From Segetibacter koreensis DSM 18137 (GTDB lineage Bacteria; Bacteroidota; Bacteroidia; Chitinophagales; Chitinophagaceae), in contig NZ_KB893381.1 of assembly GCF_000374045.1 (NCBI RefSeq), positions 32,143-96,142 of the forward strand: a stretch of 64,000 bases of DNA, in the 5' to 3' direction. Positions 19,148 to 29,370 of this stretch are shown here, piece by piece (positions within the stretch are counted from its first letter, which is position 1; each line of letters opens with the position of its first letter). Under the pieces are notes generated by a model. It was given only the letters and a program-made list of their open reading frames with translations, was not told the DNA's origin and did not search any database. Made by a program: the position numbers and the translations under genes.

Positions 19148-22100
19148 TTATAAATTGAGATTAACTCCGAAAGAAAATATTTTCGGAATTGGATAAAAAT
19201 TTTCTCCTGAATCGAAAGTATTTCTTTCGGGGTCAAAACCTTCGTAACCCTTATTTACTAGAGAGCCCACATTCTGCGCGTTTAAATAGATATAAAGTTT
19301 GGGTACTCCTATTTTTTTAATAACACTGGTAGGAAGATTATATCCTAACTGTATGTTTTTTAATTTAACAAATGAAATATCAGAAACCCAAAAAGAAGAA
19401 GCCTGACCGTTCCAGGTGTCATTAATTTTTATACTGGGAATATCAGCTTGCGTATTTGTCGTCGTCCAGGCATTTTTCCATCTTTTTGTTACTGTTCCTC
19501 CAGAGATACCAAACGGCTGAGTCCAGGCATTTTGTGTGTAAACACTAGCACCGGCTATACCCTGTAATAGAATAGCCAGATCAAATCCCTTGTAAGATAA
19601 ATTTGTATTGAAACCAAAAGTGAATTTCGGTATAGTATTTCCTAAACTTGATTTATCTTCAAATCCTATTTTTCCATCCTTATTTACGTCCTCAAATTTA
19701 ATATCGCCTGCGTGTGGTATGTAGCCATTTGCAAACAAATGGTCCTTCGCCTCCTTGTCAGACTGATAAATTCCTACTGCCTTTAATCCATATAATTCCC
19801 TGTAAGAATATCCCTCACGAATCAGATACAATTGATCAGGAGAGTTTTTTCTAAACTTTGTTACCTCATTCACAATATAAGTCAGGTTACCTCCCACGTT
19901 AAACCCAAACTTATTCCTGTCCTTGACAGTATTTGAGTAATTAATGGAGAATTCCATACCGTTATTGGTCATCTCACCAACATTTTCAAGCGGAGCCTCC
20001 ATTCCTCCTAAAACCAGGGGAATTGGTAACTGTACAATAATCCCCTTCGTTGTTTTTCTAAAATAGTCAGCTTCTACTGATAATTTATCATTTAAAACTC
20101 CGAATTCGACACCTATATCGGAAGTTACTGCCGTTTCCCAGCTAATTCGGTCTTCGACCAAACTGGTTACTGCAGCTCCCGGGGCAAATGTTCCTCCGTA
20201 ATTATAGCTTAAAGCATTGGTTTGATTAACGACAGTTAAGTAGGGCCAGTATTGATTGATATTCTGGTTTCCTAACTTTCCCCATGAAGCACGGAGTTTC
20301 ATATTCGAGAAGACATTCAAATCCTTAATAAACCTCTCTTCACCAAGTCTCCAGCCAGCGGAAAAAGCAGGAAAATATCCCCATCGGTAACCTTGCTTAA
20401 AACGGGATGATCCATCTGCACGAAAATTTACTTCGAATAAATATTTATTAGACAGAGTATAGTTAGCACGGCCAAAATAAGAGATGCCACGCAAGGCGTT
20501 CATATTACCAGCTGCCACAATACCTGAGGTCCCGGCATCTACCTGCGTCAATCCTTCTTTTGGAGGATCTGTCTTTTGTGAAAGAGAATTTTTGATTATT
20601 GAGTTTTCCACCTGCATACCTGCAACTGCGGATACGTCATGTACATGTCCCAGCTTTTTATTGAAATTGAGCGTGGAATATAAAACGTTATAAGTACTTT
20701 GAACATTAGTTCTTATTGCCTGTAGCTGAGTTTGGTAATCAAGATTTTTACCTTCGACACCGGCATCAGTAAATCCTGATATTAATTGATTATATCTATC
20801 CCCTAAATTGTTATTGTACTGAGTAGAAAAACTGGTTTTCAAAGTCAAAAAATCTGCAAACCTAACGTCTGCAAATGCATTCATTTTTAAAAAATTATTC
20901 TCCGCCTGCCTTTTTCCATTTGCCGTCTCAATTAACGGATTTCTGTTTCCAACAATAATATCCCCATTACTATTAATGGCCTGCACTGAACCATAACGAC
21001 CATCGCGGGTATATGGTGCTGTAAACGGATAAGCTCCATTAGCAAAAATGTATAATATGCGACCAAAATCAAAAGGCTCTTCTGAAAACTTTTTTATGCC
21101 ATTTATCCGGCCTCCAATAGTGAGCCAGTCTTTGACTTTAGAATCCACGTTAACCGTTAAGCCATATCGTTGTGAACTTGTGTTCTGCATAATACCATCC
21201 TGGTTCAAATAGTTAAACGACATGAAGTACCTCGTTTTTTCCGAACCACCTCTTAAAGATAGATTGTGACCAGTAATGGGAGCGGTCTTGAATACTTCTT
21301 TAAAAAAGTTTGTATTGGGATATTTATATGGATCGTTATTGTTCTTAAAATTATTTATCACATCGTCGGGGAACAATTTACTTCCTCCCTGGTTTACAAG
21401 CGCCTGGTTCCATAAATTCATGTATTCAACACTGTTGTCAATAATGTCATATCTTCTTCCAAGTGATTGCACCCCTACATAACTTGATAGGTTTACTTGC
21501 GTTGCCCCATTGAATCTTCCTGATTTAAGGGTTATCAGTACAACACCATTTGCTGCCTTTGATCCATAGATGGCAGAACTTGCCGCATCTTTTAAAACTG
21601 TTATGTTTTGAATATCATTAGGGTTTATTTCATTCATTGAACCTTCAACACCATCGATAAGTACTAATGGATTTGCGTTATTAAGGGTACCCCAACCTCT
21701 TACCATTATTTGAGCAGCATCACTTCCCGGAGAGCCGGAGTTCTGGCTGACCCAGATACCGGGAACTGCACCACCAAGAGCCTGAGATGCATTTGTAATC
21801 GGACGGTTTTCTAAAGCTCCCTCGAATTTAACGGTTGATACTGCACCGGTCAGGTTAACTTTTTTCTGCGTTCCATAACCGACTACAACCACTTCATCTA
21901 ATCCGGCAGCTACCTTTTCTAAAGTAATACTGATTTCAGTTTTCTTGCCGACATTCACTGTTTTCTTTTGAAATCCTACAATAGAAACGTCGAGAACTAT
22001 ATTTTCTGCATTGGAAACATTTAATGCAAATCGCCCGTCATTATCGGTGATAGTTCCTTTTTTAGTGCCAGCTATTAATACAGACACTCCTTGCAGTGGC

Positions 22101-22276
22101 TCACCTTTCTCATTGGTTACTTTTCCGCCTATTGCGGCTGGAGGTAATGCCTTAGCACTTGCATTAACACAAATAGCGCATAAAAGAATAATTGTAAAAT
22201 TGACAAGCGAAAGTGCTTTTAATAAATCCCTTCGCGACCGCCAGGTTAAGTAAATTTTAGATAATCTCATAGACAT
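19148..22276 (-). CDS. SusC/RagA-family TonB-linked outer membrane transporter (pair 2)
   Basis: The protein has about 1042 residues from the ATG at 22276 (22270 is also possible; a TTG at 22294 is less likely). After a signal segment ending near NASAKA come a carboxypeptidase-regulatory-like domain (GGKVTNEKGEPLQGVSV), the TonB box/plug start DEVVVVGYGTQKKVNLTG, the plug signature DAASSAIYGSKAANGVVLI, and a beta-barrel ending FSFGVNLNL. There is no STN domain. It heads the operon running down to at least 14259. A divergent AraC regulator starts 451 bp away, suggesting control from the shared intergenic region. Confidence 0.95.
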   Translation of the reverse strand: MSMRLSKIYLTWRSRRDLLKALSLVNFTIILLCAICVNASAKALPPAAIGGKVTNEKGEPLQGVSVLIAGTKKGTITDNDGRFALNVSNAENIVLDVSIVGFQKKTVNVGKKTEISITLEKVAAGLDEVVVVGYGTQKKVNLTGAVSTVKFEGALENRPITNASQALGGAVPGIWVSQNSGSPGSDAAQIMVRGWGTLNNANPLVLIDGVEGSMNEINPNDIQNITVLKDAASSAIYGSKAANGVVLITLKSGRFNGATQVNLSSYVGVQSLGRRYDIIDNSVEYMNLWNQALVNQGGSKLFPDDVINNFKNNNDPYKYPNTNFFKEVFKTAPITGHNLSLRGGSEKTRYFMSFNYLNQDGIMQNTSSQRYGLTVNVDSKVKDWLTIGGRINGIKKFSEEPFDFGRILYIFANGAYPFTAPYTRDGRYGSVQAINSNGDIIVGNRNPLIETANGKRQAENNFLKMNAFADVRFADFLTLKTSFSTQYNNNLGDRYNQLISGFTDAGVEGKNLDYQTQLQAIRTNVQSTYNVLYSTLNFNKKLGHVHDVSAVAGMQVENSIIKNSLSQKTDPPKEGLTQVDAGTSGIVAAGNMNALRGISYFGRANYTLSNKYLFEVNFRADGSSRFKQGYRWGYFPAFSAGWRLGEERFIKDLNVFSNMKLRASWGKLGNQNINQYWPYLTVVNQTNALSYNYGGTFAPGAAVTSLVEDRISWETAVTSDIGVEFGVLNDKLSVEADYFRKTTKGIIVQLPIPLVLGGMEAPLENVGEMTNNGMEFSINYSNTVKDRNKFGFNVGGNLTYIVNEVTKFRKNSPDQLYLIREGYSYRELYGLKAVGIYQSDKEAKDHLFANGYIPHAGDIKFEDVNKDGKIGFEDKSSLGNTIPKFTFGFNTNLSYKGFDLAILLQGIAGASVYTQNAWTQPFGISGGTVTKRWKNAWTTTNTQADIPSIKINDTWNGQASSFWVSDISFVKLKNIQLGYNLPTSVIKKIGVPKLYIYLNAQNVGSLVNKGYEGFDPERNTFDSGENFYPIPKIFSFGVNLNL

Positions 22277-22727
22277 GTTTTTTGGTTTAAACAATAGATA
22301 AATTGACTCTACATTAGTTTGACATTGATTCCCAAAAGGCAGGAAGTGTTTCCGCTGTTCTTTTTTTCTTTTATATTAGACCTAATTGTTCTTTTTGTTA
22401 TTTAATACTGCTAGTCATAAGGACAAAATTGGGGGGTACAATTATTTTTTCCCTGCGTTCAAGCGACACTGATTGGTGGCTGGGAGTTTCTAATTGTAGT
22501 AAGGCTAGTATTCAGTGGAATTTTTGCATAAAAAGAGCTTACTAATTCTTTTTATCCGAGATTGAACACATCATTTTGCTAACTAATAACGAAGTGATGG
22601 TCTTTCATTGAAGCAAAAATATTCGCAAAACAAATTGATTTAAACCTCTAATTTGCAAATACTTCTACTCTATTGAAATAATAATATCGTTAATTTAAAT
22701 TTTTGTTCAAAAAGAAGAATTTAGTAA
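22277..22727. promoter_or_regulatory. Divergent promoter region between susC pair 2 and araC-type regulator
   Basis: A 451-bp AT-rich region separates two divergently transcribed starts and has no coding frame. It should hold both promoters and probably the AraC-family binding sites. I could not pick out a convincing Bacteroidota -33/-7 promoter or a clear direct repeat, so no finer sites are called. Confidence 0.5.
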
Positions 22728-23591
22728 ATGAAAGTTCATTTCGAAAAGCTTATTGCTCTGCCCGGAGAGCCTCTTCTTGTCAGTGAGGTAAAAGCGAAAA
22801 AATTTTCTGCTCCACTTCACTTTCATCCTGAACTTGAGCTTACATTGATTTTAGAAAGCTCAGGAAAAAGATTTATCGGAGATAGTATTGAAAATTTTGA
22901 AGCTGGAGATTTGGTTTTGGTGGGAGAAAACCTCCCCCATTTTTGGAGCAATGGGAATAACATTTCTAATAACAGCTATTCTCATGCTATTGTTGTACAA
23001 TTTGAAAGATATTTTCTTGGTGAAAATTTTTTCGAAACAATAGGAGCAGCTCATATAAACAATTTACTAAGCAACAGTAACAGGGGAATTTGTATAAAGA
23101 ACCCGACGAGGGAATTGGTAAAGGAAAAATTAATAAGAATACTGTCGCTGAAAACGTTTGAAAAAACCTTGCTTTTACTTGCAATACTTGACATCATTGC
23201 AAACTCTAGAGACTGTTATTACCTTTCCAGTAGCGACTTTAAACAGTATTCTAACAAAGAAGATTGCACAAGAATGAATAAGATTTATAATTATGTTTAC
23301 AATAACATCAGTGATCCTTTAGATATAGCAGAAATAGCGGCCCTATTGCACATGAGCGCAAGCGCTTTTTGCCATTATTTTAAAAAGAGAACTCAAAAAA
23401 CATTTACACAATTTGTAAATGAAATCAGAATTGGCAAAGCCAAACAATTACTGGTAGAAACTGACAAGTCTGTAGCTGAAATCGGTTACAAGTGCGGCTA
23501 CAACAGTTTGTCTAATTTCAACAAACAGTTTTGTTCCTTAACAAAATCATCCCCAAAAAGTTTTAGGAAAAATTACACGGTTACATACTGA
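22728..23591 (+). CDS. AraC-family transcriptional regulator with N-terminal cupin
   Basis: This 287-residue protein has an N-terminal sugar-sensing cupin-like half (PLHFHPELELTLILESSG, FEAGDLVLVGENLPHFW) and a C-terminal double helix-turn-helix: ISDPLDIAEIAALLHMSAS, FCHYFKKRTQKTFTQFVNE, then SVAEIGYKCGYNSLSNFNK. This architecture matches activators of sugar-uptake genes. It is the only intact DNA-binding regulator in the window, is divergent from susC pair 2, and is therefore the best candidate to control that operon and perhaps its neighbours. A 217-bp tail region separates it from the convergent Gfo/Idh/MocA gene. Confidence 0.92.
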   Translation: MKVHFEKLIALPGEPLLVSEVKAKKFSAPLHFHPELELTLILESSGKRFIGDSIENFEAGDLVLVGENLPHFWSNGNNISNNSYSHAIVVQFERYFLGENFFETIGAAHINNLLSNSNRGICIKNPTRELVKEKLIRILSLKTFEKTLLLLAILDIIANSRDCYYLSSSDFKQYSNKEDCTRMNKIYNYVYNNISDPLDIAEIAALLHMSASAFCHYFKKRTQKTFTQFVNEIRIGKAKQLLVETDKSVAEIGYKCGYNSLSNFNKQFCSLTKSSPKSFRKNYTVTY

Positions 23592-23808
23592 AAAAAGATG
23601 CCCAAAAAAAATGCACTTAAATGTTTGATAATGTTCTTATTAAACGTTGTCTACAACAGTCAAGCAAAGAAAAAAAGAACGGAAAATGACTATAAAAAAA
23701 AGGATAGGTAATAATCTTAAAATCATATGTTTCTTATTGTCAGGGAAATATTAGCATGAATAAAGGATTTTGCATACTAATACCGGTATTTAAACCTTCG
23801 CCCAAAAC

Positions 23809-24861
23809 TTAAATAAAATCTTTCAGCTTTTTTTCAGCTTGTTTTGCCGCATTCGTCCAAATACCTTGCATGTTCGCAACGGCTCCGTTTGTTCGCTTAC
23901 TTTCGTCTGCAGCTTCCATAAAAGCGTATATTTCCACGGTATCTTCCGGTCTTACCGGAGCTCTGCCTGTTTTAAAAAACTCAACAATTTGAACTAGTAA
24001 AGCATCATAATCTTTAAAGGGTCCGAGGCAGATATTCCCTTTGGCTCCGTAGACGGTGCCGCCATAATCGTGGGTGCCAGTACGAGTTCCCCTGAATGTA
24101 CCCACTCTACCGTCATTCCAGGTTCCCGCAACTATGTCTGTGTCATTAGTACTTACACGCCTCACTTCTTTACAACCTGGCCCCATTACTGAAAATAATA
24201 TTTCAATACCATGAATGCCATACCAGAAAAAATCAGGGTGAGTCTTTTCGATCGTAGCCGGACTAAAGGTATCAGCTCCTAATACAGTTCCAACTTTTCC
24301 TTTGACCACGTCCTGCACGCTTTCCATATATCTAAGAGAGGAAGAAGAAAATATCGGAACATTGTGTTGTTTTGCTGCATCATAAATTGAAATCACATCG
24401 GTCAAAGATGCGGCTACAGGTTTATCAATAAACATAGGCTTACCGGCTTTTATCACCTTCATGGCCTGTTCCAAATGAGGGCGTCCATCATTCGTTTCCA
24501 ATAGAACAAAATCTACTTTTTTCAGCAATTCTTCCACAGAGCCTACAATCTCTACACCCAGCTTTTTTACTTCTTCAATGTATCCCGGAATTCTCTTAAC
24601 AGACGATTCTATATCGTTGCTGCCTTTAGGATATGCTGCCACTACTTTATAGCCCTTAAATTCGGGTGCTGCTTCCGTACCGTTTAAGGATTTTGTAAAA
24701 GCAACACTGTGAGACGTGTCAAGCCCAATAATTCCAACTCTTCCTTCATTTCGAGCATTATTTTTTGCATACAGTTTAGGAAAGCTTTCTAAAAGAGCAG
24801 CTCCAATTCCTGCAGCAGTTGCAGTGCGGATAAATTGACGACGAGGTAAGTTTTTTTTCAT
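23809..24861 (-). CDS. Gfo/Idh/MocA family oxidoreductase, Tat-exported
   Basis: This 350-residue protein begins with a Tat-like signal (PRRQFIRTATAAGIGAALLE). It has a divergent N-terminal nucleotide motif (VGIIGLDTSHSVAFTKSL) in which the usual second glycine pattern is replaced by LDTSH, a form seen in a subfamily of exported Gfo/Idh/MocA proteins. Other motifs are MKVIKAGKPMFIDKPVAASL (Lys of the DKP variant), PDFFWYGIHGIEILFSVMG and GTRTGTHDYGGTVYGAKG. It lies 124 bp after a PVC-type dehydrogenase and ends the 19-kb minus-strand series. The substrate is unknown. Confidence 0.87.
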   Translation of the reverse strand: MKKNLPRRQFIRTATAAGIGAALLESFPKLYAKNNARNEGRVGIIGLDTSHSVAFTKSLNGTEAAPEFKGYKVVAAYPKGSNDIESSVKRIPGYIEEVKKLGVEIVGSVEELLKKVDFVLLETNDGRPHLEQAMKVIKAGKPMFIDKPVAASLTDVISIYDAAKQHNVPIFSSSSLRYMESVQDVVKGKVGTVLGADTFSPATIEKTHPDFFWYGIHGIEILFSVMGPGCKEVRRVSTNDTDIVAGTWNDGRVGTFRGTRTGTHDYGGTVYGAKGNICLGPFKDYDALLVQIVEFFKTGRAPVRPEDTVEIYAFMEAADESKRTNGAVANMQGIWTNAAKQAEKKLKDFI

Positions 24862-24985
24862 ATTTTTTCAAATTAGATAAACCATTGTTTACAATAAAAT
24901 TTCAACGATTAAAATCAATAAAATTATCAAGGTGGATATCCTTCAAGAAAACTCTAAAACCTTTGACATTACTGGGTAGAATTGC

Positions 24986-27313
24986 TTAATTTTTTAAATC
25001 GGCCATTTCAAGCAAATCCTTTTCCTTCAAAATACCTGATTTATTATTTCTAAGATTTTTTATTTCTTCTGCTTTAACGGGTTTGCGGCCAAAGGAAAGC
25101 TTGGGGCTGGCAGCAACAAATGAATTGTGTAAATAATCAATAATACCTGCTATTTCTTCATCTGTGAAATTGTTTCCGAAGTTAGGCATGGCACCGTTGA
25201 ACTTATAAAGTTGCCCATTTACATGAAGGGGACCTTCTAAACCATTCAAAATAATCATTCCTAATCTATCTGTACTTCCAGCCACAAATTCAGAGCCATT
25301 CAGCGGCGGAGCAACATACTTAATGCCCTCTCCATCTGCGCCATGGCAACCGGCACAGGTGTTACGAAAAATCACAAGGCCTTTTTGAAGTCCCGGCATG
25401 GGGATTTTTTTCTGTACGAAAATTGAATTCTTCTTCCCCTCCTGCTTATTCTTAATGGCTTCATTCAACAACTTATTTATTACTTCATCTGATCCTTTAT
25501 TGTCTTTTGACTTAAGAGTTAGTGCTTGAAAATCCTCTTCGAGTCCCTTTAAACTACTTATGACCGCTTCCTGAAAAACAGCATTCGCTGGATAAGTGTT
25601 AGATAATTTTACAAGTATTGGTAAAAACATGTCGCGTGAAGTATCAGCCCAGGGACCTAAAGAAATCGCCAGATAAAGGTTGACAGTGGTATCATTCCCC
25701 GACATTAAATGAGTGGCCAATTCCTGCATTGGCTTCACATGATTACTCGTATTATACTTTTGCAACAGCACCAGGGCATGCGCCGAAAGCATTGAGGAAC
25801 CATTAGCCGCTATTTTTTTAAGAAATTCAAAAGACAGTGCGTTTAGTCCCTCCAATGTATGCAAAGCATGTATCGCAGGAACTGCATCTTTACTATCTTG
25901 TACCAATTTTTCTAATTCAGGAATTACTACTCTCTGTTGCTTATAAATCAATAATTGTTGTGCCCTGTCTCTAACCCAGCCATTATTGCTTTTTAACATT
26001 GAAACCAAATCAGTAGCTGATGCATTAATCAGATCTGGAATTTTTCCAAGCTCTTTATCTTTATTTTTTATTCTTAATATTCGTCCGGCACTTAAAAGGG
26101 TATCGAGTTTTTTGTGGGCTATCCCATTACGATAATATGGCGTTGCAGATACCCTGTGTTGCATAGTACCGCGATGCATGTCTACTACATACATGGCGCC
26201 ATCTGGTGCATTCCGTAAATTTACAGGACGAAAGCCTTCATCTGTTGAAGCAATAAATTCCCGGTCATTCCAGGCTTGAGTGGCTGTCGTTTTAAGGCTT
26301 TCAAAAGTAAGTATATCACGTTTGATTAGATTTCCTTCCGGATCACAAACAAAAGCGTTTTGACTGTAATTATTGGGAAATTGGTCTCCGGAATAAATTA
26401 AAGGTCCACAGGCTGCAGTAAAGTTAACAAGCACACTGTCTTTATTAAGTATTCCTTCTACATAACCGCGATTTACCGTTGTAGGATGTAAAGGGTACAC
26501 CCTTTGGTTCTCTGTCAATAATTTATTGATTGCTTCTTTTGGTTTGTAATATGGATTACTTATAACGGTATTTGGCAAAACATAATCACCCGCGATTTGT
26601 ATCTCGTTGTAATTGTAATAAAGCCGGCCGAAATTATCTTTTGTGATACCATATTGCCCCCGAAAGGAAGTAGGCTCCTTCATCCACTTCCCATCTTTAA
26701 GCTGATAACGGGATGTTGAATATGCACTATATATCCAATTATCAATACCCATAAGCAGGCCGTTAGCTTGATTTTCCGGATTTGAATATTCGTCCGTATA
26801 TATCGAATCAACAAGGGTCCTTTTACCCGGTTTGTCATTATTTATTTCGACAAACCACAAGTTGGGAGGTGCTGCGTACAACACGCCGCCATAAGCAAGT
26901 GCTATCGCCCGGGGGAGCACTAAACTATCCAAAAACACCTTAGCATGCTCGGCTCTTCCATCTTTATCTAACCGATCAAGAATACTAATCCTCCCGTTTG
27001 GCTGATCTTCCCCTGTTCCAGCAAGATTAGGCATAAATCCTCTCATTTCAACTACCCACATTCTACCCTTATTGTCGAAATCCATAGCTACAGGAGCTTC
27101 AATCAGTGGTTCAGAAGCGGCTAACTGTATTTCAAAACCATCTGCAATTTTGTATTTATCAAAAGAAATAGCAGGGCTTTTATTAGCCCCGCTTTGGCAA
27201 CTGGTAATTAATACAATTACTAAAAAAAATAATACAAACGAATTTTTAGTATTCAAAACAATGTTTTTAAGATGATAAAAAAATACATAATTCCAATCTT
27301 TTGCTTTATTCAA
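24986..27313 (-). CDS. PVC-type heme-binding dehydrogenase lipoprotein (copy B)
   Basis: This 775-residue lipoprotein has its lipobox at ITSC (Cys 39 from this start, so the N-terminus is long). The propeller domain starts FEIQLAASEPLIEAPVAMDF, with MWVVEMRGFMP and later FIASTDEGFRPVNLRNAPD and MYVVDMHRGTMQHR. A HEAT-like helical region follows (DLVSMLKSNNGWVRDRAQQL), then a C-terminal cytochrome c domain with CAGCHGADGEG and an axial Met candidate in GAMPNFGNNFTDEEI. It is the shortest of the heme-containing copies here, and its C-terminal heme domain is a full mono-heme cytochrome. It sits downstream of nagB-like and upstream of a Gfo/Idh/MocA gene. An oxidising role on sugars is inference. 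Confidence 0.87.
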   Translation of the reverse strand: MNKAKDWNYVFFYHLKNIVLNTKNSFVLFFLVIVLITSCQSGANKSPAISFDKYKIADGFEIQLAASEPLIEAPVAMDFDNKGRMWVVEMRGFMPNLAGTGEDQPNGRISILDRLDKDGRAEHAKVFLDSLVLPRAIALAYGGVLYAAPPNLWFVEINNDKPGKRTLVDSIYTDEYSNPENQANGLLMGIDNWIYSAYSTSRYQLKDGKWMKEPTSFRGQYGITKDNFGRLYYNYNEIQIAGDYVLPNTVISNPYYKPKEAINKLLTENQRVYPLHPTTVNRGYVEGILNKDSVLVNFTAACGPLIYSGDQFPNNYSQNAFVCDPEGNLIKRDILTFESLKTTATQAWNDREFIASTDEGFRPVNLRNAPDGAMYVVDMHRGTMQHRVSATPYYRNGIAHKKLDTLLSAGRILRIKNKDKELGKIPDLINASATDLVSMLKSNNGWVRDRAQQLLIYKQQRVVIPELEKLVQDSKDAVPAIHALHTLEGLNALSFEFLKKIAANGSSMLSAHALVLLQKYNTSNHVKPMQELATHLMSGNDTTVNLYLAISLGPWADTSRDMFLPILVKLSNTYPANAVFQEAVISSLKGLEEDFQALTLKSKDNKGSDEVINKLLNEAIKNKQEGKKNSIFVQKKIPMPGLQKGLVIFRNTCAGCHGADGEGIKYVAPPLNGSEFVAGSTDRLGMIILNGLEGPLHVNGQLYKFNGAMPNFGNNFTDEEIAGIIDYLHNSFVAASPKLSFGRKPVKAEEIKNLRNNKSGILKEKDLLEMADLKN

Positions 27314-27465
27314 TTTAAACTGCTTTTATAACACTCTTTAAAATATTACAGGTATATCTATTTGGTTGCCGCCTTTTCCAATACCTGAGCAATCTGAAAA
27401 GTCGTTTGAGCGCATAAAAATCGACATTGTTCGTGACCTGATGCAGTTGAATAAATTTTTAATCT

Positions 27466-28233
27466 CTATAAATTTTTGGCACTATCTTGATCCAAATAAA
27501 GTGTAGCATTACTATGTTTTCGAAGTACTGTTGAGGGATAATGCGCCTTCACCTCACTATTCAGGGTATGATAAACTGCATCTGCCTTTTTATTTCCAGG
27601 TACTATACAATAAATACTTTCTGCGCTAAATAATGCAGGAACAGTCAGTGTGATTGCAGAAGTTGGTACATCTTCAATTGTTGCAAAACACCCATCATGT
27701 ACCTGTTGCTCACGCGAAACCGTGTCGAGGGTAACCTCTTTTACTACAAGCGGATCATTAAAATCGGCAGTATGAGGATCATTGAATGCAATGTGAGTAT
27801 TCTCACCAATACCTATGCAGACAATGTCTGCAGGATATTGTTTTAATAAATTCGAATACCGCCGACATTCCATGCCAGTATCATCTGCACTTCCATTTAT
27901 ATAATGCACTTCATTAAAAGACACTTTACTAAATATTTTTTCTTTTAAAAATCGAGCGAATCTTTGTGGAGCATTTCTTTCTAAACCCACATATTCATCC
28001 ATATGAAAAGCATTTACCCTACTCCAATCTACACCTTCCTCTTGTGCCAGAGAAGCTAGAAATTCATTTTGAGAAGGAGCAGCAGCAAAAATGATATTAA
28101 CAAATCCCTGCTTCAATAATAATTCTTTTATTTTTTTGCATGCGTCTTTAGCCGCATCAGCCCCCATTTGTAACCTCGTTTCATAAATTCTAACTTTCAA
28201 TTTATTTGCTGTTAATTCTTTTATCGGGCTCAT
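27466..28233 (-). CDS. Glucosamine-6-phosphate deaminase (NagB)-like isomerase
   Basis: This 255-residue protein of the NagB/6-phosphogluconolactonase fold has RVNAFHMDEYVGL (catalytic Asp), VCIGIGENTHIAFNDP (the NagB loop with its catalytic His; the canonical form has NGHIAFNEP) and the C-terminal VLRKHSNATLYLD. The phosphate-binding N-terminal loop reads FAAAPSQNEFL instead of the GLATGST-like loop of true NagB. It therefore resembles the divergent Bacteroidota NagB paralogues placed in sugar clusters, and the substrate may not be glucosamine 6-phosphate. It is 50 bp after the Gfo/Idh/MocA gene, likely in one operon. Confidence 0.85.
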   Translation of the reverse strand: MSPIKELTANKLKVRIYETRLQMGADAAKDACKKIKELLLKQGFVNIIFAAAPSQNEFLASLAQEEGVDWSRVNAFHMDEYVGLERNAPQRFARFLKEKIFSKVSFNEVHYINGSADDTGMECRRYSNLLKQYPADIVCIGIGENTHIAFNDPHTADFNDPLVVKEVTLDTVSREQQVHDGCFATIEDVPTSAITLTVPALFSAESIYCIVPGNKKADAVYHTLNSEVKAHYPSTVLRKHSNATLYLDQDSAKNL

Positions 28234-28283
28234 TACCTGAAATTGTAATTTAATATATTTGATAAAAACTGATTTATTTTGAA

Positions 28284-29345
28284 CTATTTAAATGTTGGCA
28301 GTCTAACCATCTTTCCGGTACGGGCGCTTTCATAAATGGCCAGTACAATTTCAACTGATTTACGACCCTCAATTCCATCTACTAAAGGCTTGTCTCCTGT
28401 TTTAAGAGAATGCAGCATATCTTCTATTTGTCTTTGATGGCCTGTAAAGCTGATGTCTGCAGGATTGGAAACACCGCCATGTGAAATACTTGCTCCTAAC
28501 ATTGAATTCATTATCATTTCATCTTCGCTGGTCTTTTTTTCAAATTGCCATTTTGTTAAACCACTTTCCTCCAGGATGGCTGTTCCTGCGGTGCCCATTA
28601 TTTCAATACGTTTTAACGCGCCTGGAAAAACAGCTGTAGAACATTCAATTGTCCCTAATGCTCCATTAGTGAATTTTAAAGTAGACACTACTGTATCTTC
28701 AACTTCAATTTCTTTGTGTCGGATATTGGCAGTAACAGATTGAACCGATTCAACAGAGCCCATATACCATTGTAATAAGTCAACCGAATGAATACCCTGG
28801 TTCATCAGCGCACCGCCACCATCGAATTCCCATGTACCCCGCCATGCAGACGATTTATAATATTCGGGACTTCTGTGCCACTTTACATAAGCATCGCCTA
28901 ATACCAAATCGCCGAATCTTTTTTCATCTATAGATTTTTTTATCTGTTTACTCGCTTCATAAAAACGGGAAGGGAAAATAACGCCAATTTTTACGCCTGC
29001 TTTATAAGCGGCATCAATTATTCTATCGCATTTCTCAAGAGTCACCTCTAATGGTTTTTCAATAAGACAATGCTTTCCGGCTTCAATACATTTAATTGCC
29101 GGCTCAAGATGTATACCTGATGGAGTACAAATACAAACGATATCTATTTCAGAAACATTCAGCATTTCATCCAAAGTATTATAAGCAGTGCAATTATTTT
29201 TATCTGCAAACGCATTCGATTTGCTTTTATTAATACTATACACCCCAATCAACCTTGCATTGTCTATTGCACTGATAGCCATAGCATGAATGTTTGAAAT
29301 TACCCCGGCTCCTATTATCCCAAAACCAAACTGCTTTTCTTTCAT
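28284..29345 (-). CDS. Gfo/Idh/MocA family oxidoreductase, cytosolic
   Basis: The protein has 353 residues from the ATG at 29345 (MKEKQFGFGIIGAGVISN). A longer frame to 29396 adds 17 residues that precede the Rossmann strand without family match and overlap a relic in another frame. Motifs are GIIGAGVISNIHAMAI, VCICTPSGIHLEPAIKCIEA, HCLIEKPLEVTLEKCD and GGGALMNQGIHSVDLLQWY. It has no signal peptide, so it is cytosolic, and is paired with the NagB-like gene 50 bp downstream. In NagB-containing clusters such enzymes may act on amino-sugar or keto-sugar intermediates; this is inference. Confidence 0.9.
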   Translation of the reverse strand: MKEKQFGFGIIGAGVISNIHAMAISAIDNARLIGVYSINKSKSNAFADKNNCTAYNTLDEMLNVSEIDIVCICTPSGIHLEPAIKCIEAGKHCLIEKPLEVTLEKCDRIIDAAYKAGVKIGVIFPSRFYEASKQIKKSIDEKRFGDLVLGDAYVKWHRSPEYYKSSAWRGTWEFDGGGALMNQGIHSVDLLQWYMGSVESVQSVTANIRHKEIEVEDTVVSTLKFTNGALGTIECSTAVFPGALKRIEIMGTAGTAILEESGLTKWQFEKKTSEDEMIMNSMLGASISHGGVSNPADISFTGHQRQIEDMLHSLKTGDKPLVDGIEGRKSVEIVLAIYESARTGKMVRLPTFK

Positions 29346-29370
29346 AGTTAAAATTTCTTTTGTTTCACGA

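Noticed and set aside
27314..27465. Minus-strand peptide-like frame (HEQCRFLCAQTTFQIAQVL) after the NagB-like stop
   Set aside because: Looks protein-like but is only about 30 codons and matches no family I can name; could not be supported as a gene or a relic.
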